Part shown: piece by piece, positions 40,153 through 47,929 of the stretch
How positions within the stretch are numbered: position 1 is the first letter of the stretch
Layout of the letters: every line of letters begins with the position of its first letter
Source: Longispora albida DSM 44784
GTDB taxonomy: Bacteria > Actinomycetota > Actinomycetes > Mycobacteriales > Micromonosporaceae
DNA length: 64,000 bases
NCBI RefSeq assembly: GCF_000379825.1
Contig: NZ_KB903815.1
Coordinates: 90,810-154,809, forward strand
Direction: 5' to 3'
Position numbers and translations under genes: made by a program
Notes under the pieces: generated by a model
Database searches by the model: none
Told to the model about the DNA's origin: nothing
The model's input: only the letters and a program-made list of their open reading frames with translations

Positions 40153-40527
40153 TCACTTCTCCACCAGTTCTGTGAAGTCGCGTTCGTTGCGCTCGCTCAT
40201 CCGCACGTACACCCAGCCGGCGGCGACCAGGAACGGATAGGGCAGCAGGCCGAGAAGCAGCCAGGGCAGGGATATCTCCCAGATCTTGACCCTGGCCAGC
40301 GCCGGAGCGGCGCTGAACAGCAGCGGCAGCGTGCCGAGCCCCAGCCCGACGATCAGCGCGAGCCGCAGGGCGAGGGCGAGCTGCGCCCGGACCAGGCCAC
40401 GGATCAGCGCGTCGCCGATCTCGGTCTGCTCGGCCAGCTCCCGCCGGGCCTGGCTGACCTTGCGCGCCCGGGCCACCTCCCCGAGCACCACGCGCGTCCG
40501 CTTCGGGCGGTTGCTCAGCGGTGCCAT
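40153..40527 (-). CDS. DUF485-like small membrane protein
   Basis: 124 residues from ATG 40527, overlapping the response-regulator stop by 13 bp. The N-terminus is basic (NRPKRTRVVLGEVARARKVS), then two spans (about 46-68 and 83-106) and an acidic tail (ERNERDFTELVEK). The topology and place before a symporter match DUF485 partners of ActP-type transporters, though the sequence is divergent. It is probably a small symporter subunit. Confidence 0.75.
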   Translation of the reverse strand: MAPLSNRPKRTRVVLGEVARARKVSQARRELAEQTEIGDALIRGLVRAQLALALRLALIVGLGLGTLPLLFSAAPALARVKIWEISLPWLLLGLLPYPFLVAAGWVYVRMSERNERDFTELVEK

Positions 40528-41249
40528 TCTTCCCTCGCCGACCGCAGCAGCAGATCCTTGAGTTCCCGGGTGTGCCTGCGGGCCACCGGCAGCGTCCGGC
40601 CGCCGACGACCACGACATAGCCCGAGTTGGTCATCCGCAGCTCACTGATCTGGTCGAGCCGGACCAGGAAAGACCGGTGGATCCTGGCGAACCCGGCCTC
40701 GGCCCACCGCTCGGCCAGCACCGCCAGCGGGATCCGCACGAGGTGCGAGCCCTCCTCCGTGTGCAGCCGGGCATAGTCGCCCTGCGCCTCGACCCAGTGC
40801 ACAGTGGACCTGGGCAGCAGCTTGATCGTGCCGGCCAGCTCGACGGGGATGACGGCCGGCTCGGGTACCGGTGCCTTCGTGCCGCGTGCCGACAGGATCC
40901 GCCGCAGCGACTCGGCCAGCCGCTCCGGCTCGACCGGCTTGCGGATGTAGTCGAGAACGCCCAGGTCGAAGGCGTCGGCTGCCCGGTCGTCGTACGCGGT
41001 CACGAACACCACGGCCGGCGGCGCCGCGAACCGGTGCAGTACCCGGGCCAGCTCCATCCCGTCCAGCCCCGGCATCCGGATGTCCAGGAAGGCCGCGTCC
41101 ACGTCCGCCGAGCGCAGTACCCGCAGCGCCTCGGTCGCGTCGCTGGCCGTCGCCACGCTGCCGACCCGGGGATCGGCGCGCAGCAGGTACGCCAGCTCGT
41201 CCAGAGCCGGCAGCTCGTCGTCGACGGCGAGAATCCGCAGCGGCCTCAT
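40515..41249 (-). CDS. LytTR-family response regulator
   Basis: 244 residues from ATG 41249. A receiver domain (about 4-120) has the acidic pocket DDE, the phospho-acceptor in DAAFLDIRMPGLDG, and VTAYDD and RKPVE. A LytTR DNA-binding domain (about 140-240) has VHWVEAQGDYARLHTEEGSH, FARIHRSFLVRLDQI and LPVARRHTRELKDLL. It pairs with the sensor kinase immediately upstream, and by genomic association likely controls the symporter genes. Its start follows two mini-ORFs created by a 17-bp tandem repeat. Confidence 0.93.
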   Translation of the reverse strand: MRPLRILAVDDELPALDELAYLLRADPRVGSVATASDATEALRVLRSADVDAAFLDIRMPGLDGMELARVLHRFAAPPAVVFVTAYDDRAADAFDLGVLDYIRKPVEPERLAESLRRILSARGTKAPVPEPAVIPVELAGTIKLLPRSTVHWVEAQGDYARLHTEEGSHLVRIPLAVLAERWAEAGFARIHRSFLVRLDQISELRMTNSGYVVVVGGRTLPVARRHTRELKDLLLRSAREEWHR

Positions 41250-41296
41250 GACCGCGCCGCTCTCATGACCGCGCCGCTCTCATGACCGCACCGCCG
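41246..41296 (-). repeat. 17-bp tandem repeat with two six-codon mini-ORFs at the kinase/regulator junction
   Basis: TCATGACCGCGCCGCTC occurs at 41246-41262 and 41263-41279, and a diverged third unit at 41280-41296 includes the kinase stop. On the minus strand each unit carries an ATGA overlap. From the kinase stop, ATG at 41283 opens MRAARS then TGA, ATG at 41266 opens MRAARS then TGA, and ATG at 41249 opens the response regulator. Every step is a stop-start overlap, so coupling could be relayed. Confidence 0.85.
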
Positions 41297-42428
41297 GGTG
41301 GAACTTGGGAATCCGGAGCATGATCCGCGTACCCGCGCCGACGCCAGTCTCGACCACCAAGCCGTACTCCTCCCCGAACACCGCCCGCAAACGTTCGTCC
41401 ACATTCGACAATCCGACGTGCTGCCCGTCGCCCGACTCTTCCTCGGTCAGCAGCTCCGGATCCATGCCCACCCCGTCGTCGTCCACGCTCAGGTGACACT
41501 CGGCTCCGGCATCCCGCGCCACGATCGTCACCGTTCCGACGCCGGGCTTGCGGGACAGCCCGTGCCGGACGGCGTTCTCCACGAGCGGCTGCAAGCACAG
41601 GAACGGCAGCGACACCGGCAGTACCTCCGGCGCGATCTGCAGCCGCACCTGCAACCGCTCACCGAACCGCGCCCTCTCGATCGTCAGATATCGATCAATG
41701 GATCGCAACTCCTCCGCCAGCGTCGTGTACTCACCATGCGACCGCAGGCTGTACCGCGTGAACTCCGCGAACTCCAGGATCAGCTCCCTGGCCCGCTGCG
41801 GGTCCGTCCGCACGAACGAGGCGATGGCCGACAGCGCGTTGTAGATGAAGTGCGGGCTGATCTGGGCCCGGAGCGCGCGCAGCTCGGCGCGCGCCAGCCT
41901 GTCCCGCGACGAGTCCAGCTCGGCGAGCGCCAGCTGCGTCGCCGCCCACCGCCCCGTCTCGATCGCCGCCTGTACCAGGCCAGGGGCCACCGGCTCGTCG
42001 GCCAGCGCGACCAGCGTCCCGACCCGCCCGGCGTCCGTCTCCAGCGGGACGAGCACCGCGCCACGGATCAGGCAGTCGAGCCGGTCGCACGGCAGGTCCC
42101 CGGCGGCCAGCACGGCCTTCGTCGCCCGGAGTACCTGCTCGGCGTGGTGCTCACCCGTGCCGTCCCACGCGAGTACCTGCTCGGTGTCCAGGAGCGCCAG
42201 GCCGCTCGCGCCGATCAGCCGCCTCAGGTGCCGGACGGACTTCGCCGCCGCAGCCTCGGTGAGCCCGGCCCGCAGCGGCTCGGCGGCCAGGCCAGCCGTC
42301 CGCAGTACCTCGTAGGTCGCCCGCTGGTGCTGGGTCGCTATGCCGCGGCGCTGGCGCAGTCTCAGCAGCGCGACCAGCCCGGCCGCGAAGGCTGCGGCCA
42401 GGGCCGCCACCGCCCAGACAGCGTTCAT
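41280..42428 (-). CDS. LytS-type sensor histidine kinase
   Basis: 382 residues from ATG 42428 (MNAVWAVAALAAAFAAGLVA); TTG 42437 is an alternative closer to the GGAGG at its upstream side. One N-terminal span, a GAF-like sensor region (about 80-190: CDRLDCLIRGAVLVPLETDA), then the His_kinase family block LRALRAQISPHFIYNALSAI (phospho-acceptor His) and an ATPase domain with PLVENAVRHGLSRKPG (N box) and DDDGVGMD (G1). It signals to the LytTR regulator downstream. With one span only, the ligand is probably sensed in the membrane or cytosol. Confidence 0.92.
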   Translation of the reverse strand: MNAVWAVAALAAAFAAGLVALLRLRQRRGIATQHQRATYEVLRTAGLAAEPLRAGLTEAAAAKSVRHLRRLIGASGLALLDTEQVLAWDGTGEHHAEQVLRATKAVLAAGDLPCDRLDCLIRGAVLVPLETDAGRVGTLVALADEPVAPGLVQAAIETGRWAATQLALAELDSSRDRLARAELRALRAQISPHFIYNALSAIASFVRTDPQRARELILEFAEFTRYSLRSHGEYTTLAEELRSIDRYLTIERARFGERLQVRLQIAPEVLPVSLPFLCLQPLVENAVRHGLSRKPGVGTVTIVARDAGAECHLSVDDDGVGMDPELLTEEESGDGQHVGLSNVDERLRAVFGEEYGLVVETGVGAGTRIMLRIPKFHPAVRS

Positions 42429-42714
42429 CGCTGCCAATATCCTCCGTCACACCAGGTAAAAAAAGCCTTGCGCGATGCCGGTGTCCCATGCAGACTTGCC
42501 TGCGACGCGCTCACGGCGAGCGCGAGTCACGCTCCGGTGTGAGCGGACGAGTCCCGGGAAGGGGGCGGAACCAATGTCAACGACTGTCATGCGGTTTGCG
42601 CTGTCCAGCCAGACCGTCCCCAGCCTCACCGTCTGAGCGCACCTACTTTTCTCTAGTACTGCCAAGGCAGTACTGCGCCCCGGTGAGGCACTCCCAAGGA
42701 GAACCTCACACATC
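42429..42714. other. 286-bp intergenic region upstream of the RIO kinase gene
   Basis: Divergent promoter region between the sensor kinase and the RIO-type kinase. It contains the exact 20-bp palindrome AGTACTGCCAAGGCAGTACT (42655-42674) 40 bp before the RIO start, a possible operator, and CCAAGGAGAACC as ribosome site near 42697. No further gene is supported. Confidence 0.6.
42655..42674. promoter_or_regulatory. 20-bp perfect palindrome upstream of the RIO kinase gene
   Basis: AGTACTGCC-AA-GGCAGTACT is a perfect dyad with a 2-bp centre, the size of a dimeric repressor site. It is preceded by the pyrimidine-rich TACTTTTCTCT. No regulator gene is adjacent. Confidence 0.5.
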
Positions 42715-43635
42715 ATGCGCGACACGTACCACGTTAATTTCAGCGCCCGCTCCCGTGGCAAGAAGCGTCTCGACGAGGACGACGTCCAGTACGAGAAGTT
42801 CTTCGAGTCGCACGAGGACTGGGACATCTCCGACGACACCGACGGCCGCCCCGACGGCGACCGCTGGTCCACCTGGGACACCTCCCCGCCCACCGAGCGC
42901 GGCCCCCTGCCGTACCCGGAGTGGCTGGTCACCGACCTGGGTGCCGTCGACACCGAGATGGGCATCCTGAAGACCGGCAAGGAAGGCGACGTCTTCCTGG
43001 TCCGGCGCTGGGTACCCGACACGGACAGGAGCGTCGTGATGGCGGCCAAGCGCTATCGCAGCTCCGACCACAAGATGTTCACCCGCGACACCGGGTACAC
43101 CGAGGGCCGCAGGGTGAAGGAGTCCCGCACGATGCGGGCCATCCAGAACAAGACGTCGTTCGGCAAGGAAGTTCTGGCCGGACAGTGGGCGATCGCCGAG
43201 TTCAACGCGCTGAAGACCTGCTACCAGTGGGGCCTTCCCGTGCCGTACCCGGTCCAGATCACCGGCACCGAGATCCTGATGGAGTTCATCGGGGAACCGG
43301 ACGGCACCGGCGCGCCACGCCTGGCCAACGCCCGGCTCGAGGGCGACGATCTCACCGACGTGTGGGAGCAGCTCGTCGAGGCGTTGGTGACGCTGGCCCA
43401 GAAGGGGTACGCGCACGGCGACCTCTCGCCGTACAACACCCTCGTCAAGGACGGGCAGCTCTACATCATCGACCTGCCGCAGATCGTCGACGTGGTGGCC
43501 AACCCGCGCGGCGGGGAGTTCCTGGAGCGCGACGCGAAGAACGTCGGCACCTGGTTCACCCAGAAGGGCCTGCGGAACGCGAGCGTCGCCCCGGAGGACC
43601 TGGGCGCGCTGCTCCGCAGGGAAGCCGGCCGTTGA
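42715..43635 (+). CDS. RIO1-family atypical protein kinase
   Basis: 306 residues from ATG 42715, with AAGGAGAACC upstream. The acidic N-terminus (about 20-60) precedes a RIO domain: GILKTGKEGDVFLVRRW (flexible P-loop), VVMAAKRYRS (ATP Lys), ILMEFIGE (hinge), YAHGDLSPYNTLV (catalytic Asp and Asn) and LYIIDLPQIVDV (metal Asp). RIO enzymes are kinases/ATPases best known from ribosome maturation in archaea and eukaryotes; actinobacterial copies are uncharacterised. Ends in a nested terminator hairpin. Confidence 0.93.
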   Translation: MRDTYHVNFSARSRGKKRLDEDDVQYEKFFESHEDWDISDDTDGRPDGDRWSTWDTSPPTERGPLPYPEWLVTDLGAVDTEMGILKTGKEGDVFLVRRWVPDTDRSVVMAAKRYRSSDHKMFTRDTGYTEGRRVKESRTMRAIQNKTSFGKEVLAGQWAIAEFNALKTCYQWGLPVPYPVQITGTEILMEFIGEPDGTGAPRLANARLEGDDLTDVWEQLVEALVTLAQKGYAHGDLSPYNTLVKDGQLYIIDLPQIVDVVANPRGGEFLERDAKNVGTWFTQKGLRNASVAPEDLGALLRREAGR

Positions 43636-43637
43636 GA

Positions 43638-43696
43638 GTACGCACGAAGCCGATCCTGGGCCGACGGGTCCGGGATCGGCTTTTGCATGTGCGTAC
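43638..43696 (+). terminator. nested intrinsic terminator after the RIO kinase gene
   Basis: The inner stem AGCCGATCC (43648-43656) with GGATCGGCT (43673-43681) is followed by TTTT, a classical intrinsic terminator. An outer repeat, GTACGCAC (43638-43645) with GTGCGTAC (43689-43696), encloses it. Confidence 0.85.
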
Positions 43697-43805
43697 CGTG
43701 ACTGTCGCGCCGAGTCGGCGACAGGACACCCCGATCCGGATGACCTGCCGGTAGCATCTCCCCCGGCGCAGCCCATGACCTGCGTCAATAGCCTTGGGGG
43801 GAACA

Positions 43806-44840
43806 TTGCGCTTCGAGATCAGCAAGGTACTGGACGCGATCGAGCACCGGCTCAGCATGGATCCGGTCCTGGCCGGCGCGATCCTGGACATCGGGGAACT
43901 CCTCCGTGCCCAGGAGCTCGACGGCGGCCGCCCGCTGTACCTGCCGCGCGTCGGCACGGTGATCGACGCCCTGGCGGTGAAGCTCGACGACGCGGCCGTA
44001 CCGGTCTACGCGGTCGCCGAGCGCGGACTGCTGTCCAGCCTCGAACTCACCTCCAACGAGAAGATGGTGCTCCGCCGCTGGGCAGACGACGGGCTCATCG
44101 AGGTCCTGTCCGACGTCGAACCGGGCCGCCGCCTCATCGAGCTGCACGCGATCACGGGCCTCCCGGTCGTCAGCCGGAACCCGCTGCCCGTCGCGATGGC
44201 CTACGCGCCAGTACCGGGCATCGGCGGTGTCGCGCTCATCGACCGGCAGGGCGCCGCGCCTGTCCGCGCCGACCGCCCCGGAGTCGTCCCGCCCCAGGCG
44301 GTGCTCGCCCGGCGGTGGCGCTGCCCGGAGGGTGAGCCCGTACCGGTGCCGCTGCTGCTCACCACCGGCCATCCGACCTGCCCCCGGCACGGCCAGCCCC
44401 TCGGCGACGACGGGGCCCGGCCGCAGGCGATGGCGGTGACGGTGTGGGTGAAGGGTGCGGCGAAGACCAGGTTCCCCGTCGATCCGCTGCGGCCCGTGGT
44501 GGTCGGGCGGGCGCCGGCCCAGGGCGTGATGCTCGGGCCGTGGCTGGACGAGGAAGCGCTCCAGTGGGTCAGCCGGGCGCACGTCGAGCTGTCGGCCGGG
44601 CCGGACGGGCTCGTGGTGCGTGACCTGAGCACGAACGGCACCGTCGTACAGAAGAGCAACGGGCAGAAAGCCGAACTGAGCAGGGACCAGACAGCGGTCG
44701 TCGGCGAGCAGGACGTCGTGGAACTCCACCAGGGCGTCGAGCTGGCCAGGGCCGGGCGGCGTCCGGCGAAGGCCGCCCCGGCATCCTCCGGCATCATGGC
44801 GGAGGCGCCGACCATCGCTCTCCGCCTTCCACGCCCCTGA
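43806..44840 (+). CDS. FHA domain protein with PIN-like N-terminal domain (uncertain)
   Basis: 344 residues from TTG 43806, preceded by GGGGGGAACA at good spacing; the earlier TTG 43794 lacks one. The N-terminal 130 residues (RFEISKVLDAIEHRLSMDPV ... RLIELHAITGLPVVSRN) have scattered Asp/Glu and an 'x-G-x-P-V-V-S-x-N' end reminiscent of PIN/NYN-like folds. A middle region (about 140-220) has a CP-x-H-G motif. The C-terminal FHA domain (about 225-315) shows VVVGRAPAQG, S-R-A-H and STNGTVV. It probably binds phosphothreonine proteins, for instance kinase substrates. The PIN suggestion is a guess. Confidence 0.8.
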   Translation: MRFEISKVLDAIEHRLSMDPVLAGAILDIGELLRAQELDGGRPLYLPRVGTVIDALAVKLDDAAVPVYAVAERGLLSSLELTSNEKMVLRRWADDGLIEVLSDVEPGRRLIELHAITGLPVVSRNPLPVAMAYAPVPGIGGVALIDRQGAAPVRADRPGVVPPQAVLARRWRCPEGEPVPVPLLLTTGHPTCPRHGQPLGDDGARPQAMAVTVWVKGAAKTRFPVDPLRPVVVGRAPAQGVMLGPWLDEEALQWVSRAHVELSAGPDGLVVRDLSTNGTVVQKSNGQKAELSRDQTAVVGEQDVVELHQGVELARAGRRPAKAAPASSGIMAEAPTIALRLPRP

Positions 44841-44917
44841 CGATCCTCCCGCTGAGGGATGGTCCGCTGGTTCCCGAGGATGACGAAGCGGCCGGTCAGG
44901 CCCCGTACGCTGGGCCC

Positions 44918-45673
44918 ATGATCGAGAATGCCTTCGAGCTACGGGGCTTGGTGAAGAAGTTCGGAGACAAGACAGCCGTGGCCGGCGTGGACCTCGCCGT
45001 CCCGGCCGGCTCCTTCTTCGGGTTGCTCGGCCCGAACGGAGCCGGCAAGACCACGTCGCTGTCGATGGCCGTCGGCCTGCTCCGGCCGGACGCCGGCACC
45101 GCGTACGTGCTCGGGCACGACGTGTGGCAGGACCCGACGGCCGCCAAGAAGCTCCTGGGCGTCCTGCCCGACGCCGTCCGGATGTTCGACCGGCTCACCG
45201 GGCTGGAGCTGCTGACATACACCGGCCTGCTGCGCGGCATGCCGAACGACGAGATTTCCGCCCGGGCGACCGAGCTGCTCGCCGTGCTCGGCCTGTCCGA
45301 CGCGCGCGGCACGCTCGTCGTCGACTACTCGGCCGGCATGAAGAAGAAGATCGGCCTGGCCTGCGCGCTGCTGCACGCCCCGAAGCTGCTGGTGCTCGAC
45401 GAGCCCTTCGAGGCGGTTGACCCGGTGTCGGCTGCGACGATCCGGGACATTCTCAACAAGTACGTCCGCTCCGGCGGCACGGTCATCTTCTCCTCGCACG
45501 TCATGGAGGTCGTGGAGCGGCTGTGCAGTCACGTCGCGATCCTCGCCGACGGCGTGATCAAGGTGGTCGGCACGCTGGACGAGGTCCGGGGCGGCCGCCC
45601 GCTCGAGGAGATCTTCGTCGAGCAGGCCGGCGGCCGGACAGCCCTCGGTGAAGAACTGGCGTGGCTGGCATGA
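44918..45673 (+). CDS. ABC transporter ATP-binding protein
   Basis: 251 residues from ATG 44918. Walker A GPNGAGKTTS, Q-loop region VLPDAVRMF, signature VVDYSAGMKKKIGLACALLH (atypical YSAGM where LSGGQ is usual, common in ABC-2 exporters), Walker B LLVLDEPFEAVD and switch His in SSHVMEVV. It powers the permease encoded next, whose start overlaps its stop (ATGA). The substrate is unknown; drug or lipid export is typical for this class. Confidence 0.93.
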   Translation: MIENAFELRGLVKKFGDKTAVAGVDLAVPAGSFFGLLGPNGAGKTTSLSMAVGLLRPDAGTAYVLGHDVWQDPTAAKKLLGVLPDAVRMFDRLTGLELLTYTGLLRGMPNDEISARATELLAVLGLSDARGTLVVDYSAGMKKKIGLACALLHAPKLLVLDEPFEAVDPVSAATIRDILNKYVRSGGTVIFSSHVMEVVERLCSHVAILADGVIKVVGTLDEVRGGRPLEEIFVEQAGGRTALGEELAWLA

Positions 45674-47244
45674 TCCGCGTTTTCCTCGGCCTGAAGCTGC
45701 GCATCCTGCGCAACGGCTTCAAGGGCAAGACCGGCCGGGTCGTCGCGTTCGTGTTCAGCGCGATCATGGGCCTGCTGCTCGCGGCGGCCGGCTTCGCGAT
45801 GTTCGCGGCGACCAGCCAGCTCTCGCACGGCGTGGGCAAGGGCGTCGTCGCGATGCTCGGCACGTTCATCGTCATCGGCTGGATCGTCATGCCCGTCGCG
45901 ATGTTCGGCGTGGACGAGACCGTTGACCCGGCCAGGTTCGCGCTGCTCCCGATCCCCAAGCGCTCGCTGCTGTCCGGCCTGCTGGCTGCGGCTTTCCTGG
46001 GTGTACCCGCCATCGCGACCTTCCTCGCCACGGCGGGCCTGATCCTGGCGGGCGCCCTGGTCGACGGGGTCGTCGGCGCGCTCACCGCCGCGATCGGCGT
46101 CGTGCTCGGCACCCTGCTCTGCGTGGTCGGCAGCCGGGCCGTGACCAGTGGGTTCGCCGCAGCGCTCCGGTCGCGCCGTTCCCGTGACCTGGCCCTGATC
46201 GGCGTCACCCTGCTGTTCACCATGATCGGCCCGATGATCTCGCTTGGCAGCAACTCGATGGCCGCTGGCAACGTCGAGGCGGTACGAGAGGCGCTGCGCG
46301 CGGCCGGCTGGTCGCCGCTGGCGGCCCCGTACACGGCCTTCTACGACTTCGCCGACGGCCGCCCGCTGCTGGGCGTCCTGAAGCTGGCCGGCTCGCTCGT
46401 CGTGCTGGTACTCATGCTGGTCTGGTGGGACCGGTCGATCGAGTCCGCCATGATCGGAGCTGTCGGCGGGGTGCAGGCAGGCAAGCAGGACAACGGCAAG
46501 GTGCTCGCCGTCCTCGGCCGGACCCCGAAGACCGTGTACGGCGCGATCGTCGCCGCCGACATGCGCGGCTGGTGGCGTGACCCCCGCCGTCGTGCGACCC
46601 TGCTGTCGATGGTGGCGGCGAGCGCCGCGATGCCCATCGCGCTCGGCGTCGGCCCGGCCAAGTCCCCGATCGCGTTCGGCGCGACCTGGGTCGGCGTGTT
46701 CCTCGCCCTGTCGGCCGGCAACCAGTTCGGCTTCGGCGGCGCGTCCTACTCCCAGCACATCTTCGCCGGCGTACCCGGCCGGACCGAGCTGCGCGGCCGG
46801 GCCGCAGGGCTCGCCCTGATCGCGGTCCCTGCGCTGACCGTGATCGTCCCGGCGCTCGGCGCGCTCACCGGGCAGTACGGCAACATCGCCGGCGCGCTCG
46901 GCACGGCATACGCCTCGTTCGGCGTCGCGGCCGGCATGATGTCCATCCTCTCGGTGTACGCCGCCTACGCCCTGCCCGAGTCGAGCAACCCGTTCGCGAT
47001 GAACAGCGGTGGCGGGTGCATGAAGGGCCTGGTCAACATCGCGGCGATGCTCGCGACCCTGGTACTCGCCGCCCCGATGGCCCTCCTCGCCTGGTGGGCT
47101 GGCAGCTCGGCCTGGTCGGTCGTGGTGATCCCGGTCAGCGTCGCGTACGGCGTGGGCGCCGTCCTCATCGGCACCCTCATCGGCGGCGACGCCCTCAACC
47201 GCCGCGCCCCGGAACTCCTCGCAGCCGTGACGCCGTCACGGTAG
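45670..47244 (+). CDS. ABC-2 type exporter permease
   Basis: 524 residues from ATG 45670, overlapping the ATPase stop; GTG 45661 is in frame but inside the ATPase gene. About 12 spans, with cytosolic loops such as RNGFKGKTGRVV and DMRGWWRDPRRRATLLS, the coupling-type segments of large single-gene ABC-2 permeases. It works with the ATPase as an exporter. Followed by a 10-bp stem terminator. Confidence 0.9.
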   Translation: MIRVFLGLKLRILRNGFKGKTGRVVAFVFSAIMGLLLAAAGFAMFAATSQLSHGVGKGVVAMLGTFIVIGWIVMPVAMFGVDETVDPARFALLPIPKRSLLSGLLAAAFLGVPAIATFLATAGLILAGALVDGVVGALTAAIGVVLGTLLCVVGSRAVTSGFAAALRSRRSRDLALIGVTLLFTMIGPMISLGSNSMAAGNVEAVREALRAAGWSPLAAPYTAFYDFADGRPLLGVLKLAGSLVVLVLMLVWWDRSIESAMIGAVGGVQAGKQDNGKVLAVLGRTPKTVYGAIVAADMRGWWRDPRRRATLLSMVAASAAMPIALGVGPAKSPIAFGATWVGVFLALSAGNQFGFGGASYSQHIFAGVPGRTELRGRAAGLALIAVPALTVIVPALGALTGQYGNIAGALGTAYASFGVAAGMMSILSVYAAYALPESSNPFAMNSGGGCMKGLVNIAAMLATLVLAAPMALLAWWAGSSAWSVVVIPVSVAYGVGAVLIGTLIGGDALNRRAPELLAAVTPSR

Positions 47245-47260
47245 TAACCCCGCAGCACCC

Positions 47261-47292
47261 GAGGCCGGCCACGCGACAGCGCGGCCGGCCTC
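47261..47292 (+). terminator. terminator hairpin after the ABC permease gene
   Basis: GAGGCCGGCC (47261-47270) pairs exactly with GGCCGGCCTC (47283-47292) around a 12-nt loop, 17 bp after the permease stop, followed by AGTTGGTT. The 100 bp to the next gene otherwise hold only its AAAGGAG ribosome site. Confidence 0.8.
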
Positions 47293-47392
47293 AGTTGGTT
47301 GTGCGCACGCCTGGCATGGAGAATCCACAATTTTTTCACAGTGGACGGGCCAGGCCCCGGCCATCCTGATCAGCTCACGAAAGGAGTGGCTG

Positions 47393-47929
47393 ATGAGGGA
47401 TGGGCAGGATAATGGGCGGATGGGGATTCATCCTGAGCATCCGTTCGCCACGCCCGAGCCGGAGCGCGGGCCCGTACGGCGGCTTCGCGGGCGGCTGGCC
47501 TCGACCGTCACGCTGTGGACGGCCGGGGCCGAGCCGGGGCGGGCCGGGCTGCCGGTCGCTTCGACGCTGATCGCCGACGGCGAGCCGGGCCGGGTGCTGG
47601 GCCTGCTCGACCCGGAGTCGGAGGTGTTCGACGCGCTGACCGCCAGCGGTACGTTCGCCGTGATGGTGCTCGACGGCAGCCAGCAACGGATCTCCGATGA
47701 GTTCGCCGGTCTCGTACCCGTCCCCGGCGGCGCCTTCCGTAACCACGGCTGGACCGAGACCGAGTGGGGCCCGGTTCTCGTCGGCGCCACGACCTGGGCC
47801 GGGTGCACCGTGGAGAACACCCGGCCGTGCGGCTACGGCGAGCTGGTCGAGGGCGTCATCCGCTACGTCGAACTGGGCGAGGCCGAACCGCTGGTGTACC
47901 ACCGGGGCCGGTACCGCACTCTCGGCTGA
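47393..47929 (+). CDS. flavin reductase-like FMN-binding split-barrel protein
   Basis: 178 residues from ATG 47393, with AAAGGAG seven bases upstream. After 30 residues, ASTVTLWTAGAEPGRAGLPV, STLIADGEPGRVLGLLDPES and FAVMVLDGSQQRISDEFAGL match the flavin reductase domain, in which FMN is bound in the barrel. Near the end, HRGRYRTLG is typical of the family C-terminus. It probably reduces or binds flavin with unknown partners. Convergent with the membrane gene at 47930, with no gap. Confidence 0.85.
   Translation: MRDGQDNGRMGIHPEHPFATPEPERGPVRRLRGRLASTVTLWTAGAEPGRAGLPVASTLIADGEPGRVLGLLDPESEVFDALTASGTFAVMVLDGSQQRISDEFAGLVPVPGGAFRNHGWTETEWGPVLVGATTWAGCTVENTRPCGYGELVEGVIRYVELGEAEPLVYHRGRYRTLG

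Noticed and set aside
41246-41296. CRISPR-like array suggested by short tandem repeats
   Set aside because: Units are contiguous 17-mers without spacers, and no cas genes are present.
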